From positions 15,525,569-15,589,568 of the forward strand of contig NC_049986.1 in the NCBI RefSeq assembly GCF_000003815.2: a DNA stretch of 64,000 nucleotides, given 5' to 3'. The position numbers and the translations under genes were made by a program. The stretch is from Branchiostoma floridae. Lineage: Eukaryota; Chordata; Leptocardii; Amphioxiformes; Branchiostomatidae. The notes under the pieces are model-generated. The model searched no databases. It had not been told where the DNA came from and worked only from the letters and a program-made list of their open reading frames with translations. Positions within the stretch are counted from its first letter, which is position 1. Each line of letters starts with the position of its first letter. Below, in pieces: positions 57,800 to 64,000 of the stretch.

Positions 57800-60700
57800 A
57801 ACTTAAGACAATGCGGTTTCCAGAGTGATCTGGCTCTGGCCTACGGATTTTTCTTTTGCCATCTGTGTTGTCAAGCGATCTCTGTAGATAGACAATCGAA
57901 TTAAAATGTGTGTATCCGATCTACACTTTTCATTGTTGATTGTTCGTTATTTATTTTAGTTTGTTTGCGATTATCCCTATATCAAGTTGCTGTCAAGTTC
58001 TTCTCTGTTGAATTATTTCCTATTCAACATTCATTTAGTACAACAAATGAGCCTTATTTGTTTCGCGAAAGTGACGCTGTAAAGGCCTTGTCACTAATAT
58101 TTTTCCTGACAGTTTCTGCTTTTTGAAATGTGTCAAAATGTTTTTAAAAGCCTATTTCCATTTCAGGATAGAAGAGGTTGCAGTTGAGCACATTATGAGT
58201 GGTATTCAAAATGCACAAGACTGACGTTCTGTTATGTACAGTTTTCCATGAAACTGCAAGGCGGCGTTTCTACACAGGACGAAACCACTCATGTGCTCAT
58301 CACAAAGAACCATTTGCCTAGCCCTGGATGCCGTCTGTCTGGTGCACTAGTGACAGATGACACTGACATGGTGTGTAGTGTACATGTCGGTTTTGCTGGA
58401 CTCCAGGGGGGACTTTCGTATGACAGAAACTCATTGTCCCATTGAAGATCCTCTCTTAGACATGGAATAAAATTACACAGTTCAATGGTACCCTACACAT
58501 ACTAATTGCTCCCTCTCGCTAACAAATTCTTGAGTCGATGCCCAAGTACAGTCATGCATAAAATCTTGTCGGCATGATGAGCTCTACAGACACATTCCGC
58601 ACAAGCATTACCTGTGACCCCACCAAGCAATTGCTTCGGGGAATGAGGGACCGTCCGTTTGCAATCGCGACTGGAGGTACGAAATGTACTTGATGTTGTC
58701 CTCTATCGTATTTCGTGCTAATGCTAAATGAAACATTAGTTTTCTTATCGTCTACGCTGTTCAAAATATCTGTTTTCTGTTTGACGTTGCTCTAAACTTG
58801 TATTTCAATATGCCGCCGGACCCTCTTCGTTACCCAGTGAACGCCCCCGAAACTGGTTTTACTCGCACCCAGTGACCTTAAGGTCTTCACGCTCCCGGCT
58901 ACCGTGTAAATCCAGGCAGCAACAAAAGGTACGTTTTCGCCAAAATTTCACATTTTCTGGCAAGCTTTGTTGGCGAATGTTTGATGAAAATGTATTTTTT
59001 GTACAAGCTATGTTTGATTTCCTTTTAATGGCACATTGGGCGCCTCTGACACGTTCATGTCACCCGCTGTTCTCGTTGTGCTACCAGATTCTCGGTTACA
59101 CCCTAAATATTCCCGCTCAAACATAAAACCGCACTGTACATAACGTCCTTTCTATGGTGGAAACGACCTGTAACGTTAAGTACGTTCGTTTATCATGTAT
59201 AAGTGCATAACCACCGGGATATTTGGGACGCATTAGCGCCTATTTCAAAGCTATACGCGTTATCGACCAAGTACAAAAGACAGTGACACAAAGAATTATG
59301 TAGAAGGCCATATTTTCCATGGGAGCCGGTTTGCTCAAATTGTGCGGAAAAACAAACCGATGTTCGCATACTCTATCCTTAAAGGTTATCTAAAGGACGC
59401 TTCATAGAGCTCCATTGTCTTTATTCTACTACAAACTAGGATTTTTTTAACGTTTTTTTGGTTGCCCTATTCTGGTAAGCATGACAGCAGCAGCAGTCAT
59501 TTCCGGATGATATGGTAGTAGTCCACTGACCTCCGCAAGGGGGCGTATAGGCGCAGGAATATATGAATAATCTTAGCACCCACTTACGTTACAATGAATC
59601 ATACCAGCTTTGGTGCATTTTTGAGACCTCTTCTTCCCTTTTTCTAACATTATGTGTTAAACGAGGTGTCTGTTTGAGGCATTTTCCCATCTGTAGCTAC
59701 AATTTGTAGTACAAATATCCCCGAACCAATCATTATTGTGTTTTCTGGACTTTGAAGTCTTGCTTTTTTAAAAAGCCTCAGTTATTAAGCTTCTGTCAGT
59801 TTATGCTATGACTTGTAGTCCACCCTGTAGTACTGTAGTCTTTGCTATAAGGTTTTCAAAGACTGAATCTGAAAGACCAGTGCGATTAGACCAGGTCAAT
59901 GCACAGACCAGAACGTAAACTACTCCCCAACCATGAATAATTCCGTCCATAATGAGATTTTCCGTAAATAAATTCATTACCCAAAAGCCCGAAATGACAG
60001 CATATGATTATCCTTGCTATATCTTATCTGAGAGATTCTTCCGTACGCAGCCCTGTAAGTACAAATGCCTTCTCTATACTTAATTTATCCTGTCACCATT
60101 ATGCTCAGCTCGCCTTTATTGATCATGATATGTTTGCCTCGATAATTCAATACGTCGGCCGTTACGGAACGGTTATAACCTGATTATGCCAACCGCATGC
60201 ATTGAAAATCAATCGATACTAGTTTCATATCAAATAGCAAATGTTGTTATCTCCATCAAGGAGGGAATATAACCTCCTTGTCTCCATGTATAGAGGATAC
60301 TACGTTTTAGTATCGTGCAGTGTTTTGCTTTAAATGTGATATTCGAGGGCTGCTGGACGTCAGTAGATCGGATTAAAAGATGTATATTCAAATTAGAACA
60401 TGAAATTACTGGTTTTTATGTAAATCAAACTTTATGCCAAACACCTGCTTTTTGCCTACCACTGGGTCACTGGGACATCATCGCGATCGCTCGCTGATGG
60501 TCCCAATTTTGGCTAATGGAGTGATGGTTATAATGTAAATCAAAGTAAACTACTCATAGACATGCAAATACATGTAAGGCTGAAAAAACAGTATTCCAAT
60601 TTCGGTGTCACCAAGGAGGTTTGAAAAAAGACTCCATAGTGTCAATGACGAAAGATAGTAAAGAAAATGCCAGGCAAACAGGTCATTTGAAGGCAATTGA

Positions 60701-62026
60701 ATAAAAGTTCTTGATCAACATCTGTGTCACCGCAATCCACCCCCACCCCATAGCCCCTTCCACAATATTAATGGCGCAAGATAGATAAGCAATGTACCAG
60801 AGACCCCACCCTTTTTTTCCAGACCTGTCAGTCAGAGGCATTTTGAATAATTCATCTGATCGGAGCAGGTGATACCACAATAGTGCTGGCCCCACATGGA
60901 AATAACGCTGATGAATTATTAACGACGCCCTTTGGTACGATATTCTTTCCTGTATTGTTTTATATTTACTGCGGCTGGGTCTGTATGTGGGACCTTCCCA
61001 GTAATACTTAAAAACCTGACGTTGCCTATAGTGTTATCTGTATTCTGATCTACAGAAACGAGAGCAATACGTGCAGTTTCCCTACATGTAAGTGCTTATA
61101 ATGTTCATTGTTCCTCTCCCTAGCTAATGTGATTTTTCGTGGGGAGGGGGGTACATGTCTATTCCTGAGTTTGCTGTGCGCTACAGTCTTTTTAGTACTG
61201 GCTACCTCTGACTAGGCTATGATAACATAGAATATAAGCCGCAACGTAGCATGAAATAGTACCGATACTGGAAGCACTTGTTTCTAGCCTAACATCTCGT
61301 ACCTAGGAATCGTACATGTAATGACCTCACCCCGGCGAATGTCGTCAATGGTTTAGATATTTCATTACACTAGCTGTTGGTGTTTTTGTCTTATTCTGCT
61401 ACACACAGCCTTTCTTGCGGTCAAGGAATTCAAAATCATTCTCTACATTTTCTCTAACCTCAAATGAATTGTAGCTGTGGAATTGAGCGGATAGAAAACG
61501 TAGGATAGGAGGAGGGAGTCACGTGGTGGTTTTTCCTGTACATATATGGAGAGCTCTTTACCATTTCCATACCTACTGGTTGTAAACACGACGTAATAAG
61601 CACCAGCTGGGCAATTATGGGGATCATAATGTTATCTTGTTTCATATCTTATACACACCCATATTGACCTTTAACCCAGACAGACGTCATAACATACCTT
61701 GCCCTTAATCCATTTAGCATAGATTTCATTCATCTTTTCTGGACGAAAAGAAACAACAACATTTATTTCTTCTTTCGTCATTTTGTTTTGTTTGTTTCGC
61801 GTAATCTGTAAACCGAATCGTAGTAATCAAATTTCTTGTTCATTTTGCGTAGGTTTCATATCCCATTCACGTATGCCAGGGCGTATGCCCAACGTGCCAA
61901 AGCCATGACTTTCCTCGTAAAAGGGGTAGTTCAGTACCAGGGACAGGGTAGCCGGTGTGTCACAGTGTTTCAATTAATGCATACTTACTGCCAATACTAA
62001 CACGCTGTTGTTGTTTGTAATGCAGC
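57800..62026. other. Intergenic region between divergent STKLD1 and 14-3-3
   Basis: I see no exon, RNA gene or clear mobile element. Open frames are short and without splice-site support. The far end should hold the 14-3-3 promoter and a 5' non-coding exon, since a TTGTAATGCAG acceptor at 62026 precedes the start codon. Confidence 0.5.
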
Positions 62027-62058
62027 TGTGTATTACTGACTGCGCTGAGGACTTGACA

Positions 62059-62154
62059 ATGGCTGAATCAGCGAGCGAACAGAGGCAAAGTATGGTAGAG
62101 CGGGCAAAGGTACGTAGCTGTGTCTATTTGAAAGCGGACTGTAAGTATTTTTAG

Positions 62155-62187
<33 letters not shown>

Positions 62188-63204
62188 CCTCTCTCTCTCT
62201 CTCTCTTTCTGTGTAACTTTTTTTCGCATTGACACAAAGATTTGTAAAAGGATTGTAAAATTGTGTGATGTCTAAGAAAACAAATTTGTATAAAAGAATA
62301 CATGGATTCATAATAAGTAACAATTGCAATAAAACATAGGTTTACTTCAAAAAGTCAGCCCCGCTGGAAGTCTAGAAAAGGACTGGCTGGCCAGAGTACT
62401 AGTGGGAGGAAGTTCAGGTCAGAGGTGGTAGAACAAGCCTCGACAACCAGGCTCGTGGGGTGACTGGAGGACGTTAGTAATTATTCGCTGTTGTTTTTCC
62501 AGCTTGCGGAACACGCAGAGCAGTACGAGGACATGGCGAAGTGCATGAAGGAGCTGGTGGAGCTGGACGTGGTCCTGACGGAGGAGGAGAGGAACCTGCT
62601 GTCCGTGGCCTACAAGAATATGCTGGGCGCGCGGAGGGCCGCCTGGCGGGTCATCGCTTCCGCGGATCAGAAGCAAGTTGAGCAGGAGCTGGACGAGTCG
62701 GACAGCAAGCGGAAGGCGGTGAAGTGGCTACGGGAGAAGGTGGAGACCGAGATGAAGGAGATGTGCGGCGAAGTCTTGGCGCTGCTCGACAAGTTCCTCA
62801 TCCCCAGAGTCGAAACGGCGGAGAGCGAAGTCTTCTACCAGAAGATGAAGGGAGACTACTTCCGATACCTTACGGAAATCAGCGAGGGCGACGAGAGAGA
62901 TGATATGGCGACGAAGGCCAAGGAGTCCTACGAGAAAGCGCATGAGAAGGCTGCCCAGCTGCCTAATACGAACCCCGTACGACTGGGGCTGGCGCTAAAC
63001 TTTTCAGTGTTCCACTACGAGATCCGGAATAATCCCGACGAGGCCTGCCGGCTGGCGAAGGAGGCGTTCGACGATGCCTGTAAGGACTTGGACCAGTTGC
63101 AAGAGGACTCGTACAAAGACTGTACCCTCATCATGCAGCTACTGCGGGATAACCTCACGCTTTGGACGAGCGAGAATGAAGACACGGGGGACCAAGAGGA
63201 CTAG
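62059..63204 (+). CDS. 14-3-3 protein, complete, two coding exons
   Basis: Dimeric phosphoserine/threonine-binding adaptor of the cytosol. Coding exons 62059-62109 and 62503-63204 join in phase 0 to give 250 aa, the normal family length. Family signatures are present: RNLLSVAYKN (47-56) and an intact binding groove of Lys55, Arg62, Arg138-Tyr139 (KGDYFRYL), Asn183 (LALNFSVF) and Asn234 (RDNLTLWTS). The C-terminus is acidic (DTGDQED). Odd points: RRAAWR replaces the usual RRSSWR, removing the serine that in zeta-type proteins controls dimerisation, and SVFHYEI replaces SVFYYEI. An acceptor at 62026 shows a 5' UTR intron. The first coding intron contains a CT microsatellite. Paralogue (epsilon-like or other) not assigned. 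Confidence 0.97.
62156..62212. repeat. (CT)n microsatellite
   Basis: TCTCTCTCTCTCTCTCTCCC type run inside the first coding intron of the 14-3-3 gene. Confidence 0.95.
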
Positions 63205-64000
63205 ATCGCCCCCCTCCCCATATCAAACATTTGAAACATACCCTGCAACCTTTGGAACTGTAATCTTGAGACTTTTTGAAACTGTCTTATCGCGTAGACG
63301 TCTTGGGTCAACGCTAACTTGTGTCTTGGGTGATTAACTTTATCACGCTTATGTTACCGCATAAGCAATTATGTGAATCATTGTTTAATCATATGAAATA
63401 CATTCCGAACGCATTCCGAGTACTATATCATCTTCATACCTTCACGATCACAATGATCTCGCACAAAAATACTTTTTCTCTATCTCACTCTCTTTGCTTA
63501 TCTGAAGTGAAACCCACTGTAGTTGCCATTTTGTCGGTGCAGTATGAGCATCAGCATCAATATGATTATCTTCACTGAACTATCGATAACCTTCAGTTTT
63601 AAGAGCAAACTGCTAACGGGAATACTATCAATGCATATATATGTTGCGAAAATTGCTAATGATGCTAAGATACAGTCAATCCAGTACGGTTTAGGGTGTT
63701 ACAGAAAAGAAACAAGACGAAACGATCGTGTAACAAGAAAAGGTTGGCCGCCTATGTATGCCAAACGGTAAAAAGATTCAAAGAAATGAATGTTTCCTGA
63801 TGATGTGTGGTCGTTTCATGGGTAACCTGTGTTAAACAGCGATGCCAGGGTCTGATGCATGGCCTCGACCCTCCTTGGTCATTCTGGCGGGCAGCTAGTA
63901 GTCCAGTAATTTGATGGGCTTCGTTTTGCTCGCCTAGGACCAATCCTATTCTACCTCCGTTCGCTTCTTTTATCATTTTTTTTCTGCGTGAAAACCATTG
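63205..64000. other. 3' UTR / downstream of 14-3-3, nothing else recognised
   Basis: The start is probably the 14-3-3 3' UTR. No canonical AATAAA was found before the window ends, and no other gene or repeat is evident. Confidence 0.5.

Noticed and set aside
343-64000. A novel defence, toxin or biosynthetic system
   Set aside because: All recognised genes are ordinary animal genes; nothing in gene order or content suggests such a system.

Overview
This is animal nuclear DNA. Genes are split into many short exons with GT-AG introns. Between them lie AT-rich introns full of microsatellites, minisatellites, MITEs and tRNA-derived SINEs, with two runs of N. The genes are deuterostome in character (CatSper gamma, STKLD1, 14-3-3). 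The repeats and the minisatellites that span exon-intron junctions point most to amphioxus (Branchiostoma). That assignment is inference, not proof.

Layout. (1) 1-342: the end of an unrecognised + strand gene. (2) 343-12,200: no confident gene. It holds simple repeats, MITE fragments and a clean transposon at 11,307-11,935 with arms of about 193 bp. (3) 12,200-30,252, + strand: about 25 exons of CATSPERG, a subunit of the sperm flagellar Ca2+ channel. The reading frame joins exon to exon down to a transmembrane tail and stop; the first exon(s) were not found. Its 4.5-kb intron holds two assembly gaps enclosing a 1,044-bp contig, which carries the last exon of an unrelated minus strand coiled-coil gene. 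(4) 30,253-34,311: gap between convergent genes, with MITEs. (5) 34,312-57,345, minus strand: a complete 23-exon STKLD1 gene (642 codons plus stop) with an N-terminal NEK-like kinase domain and C-terminal ARM-like repeats. (6) 57,346-62,026: STKLD1 upstream region with an NRF1-like site and a duplicated RFX X-box-like site, then nothing recognisable. (7) 62,059-63,204, + strand: a complete 14-3-3 gene with two coding exons. (8) 63,205-64,000: nothing recognised.

There is no operon-like system here. CATSPERG is a sperm-flagellum gene, and STKLD1 has cilium-type promoter motifs and lies tail to tail with it, so a shared sperm or ciliary expression setting is possible but unproven. The most unusual signal is structural. 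At least four tandem duplications, in two neighbouring genes, copy exon ends together with their splice sites or stop codon. A short dispersed motif (TCCTTGGTGCTGAA) also recurs seven times in one orientation.
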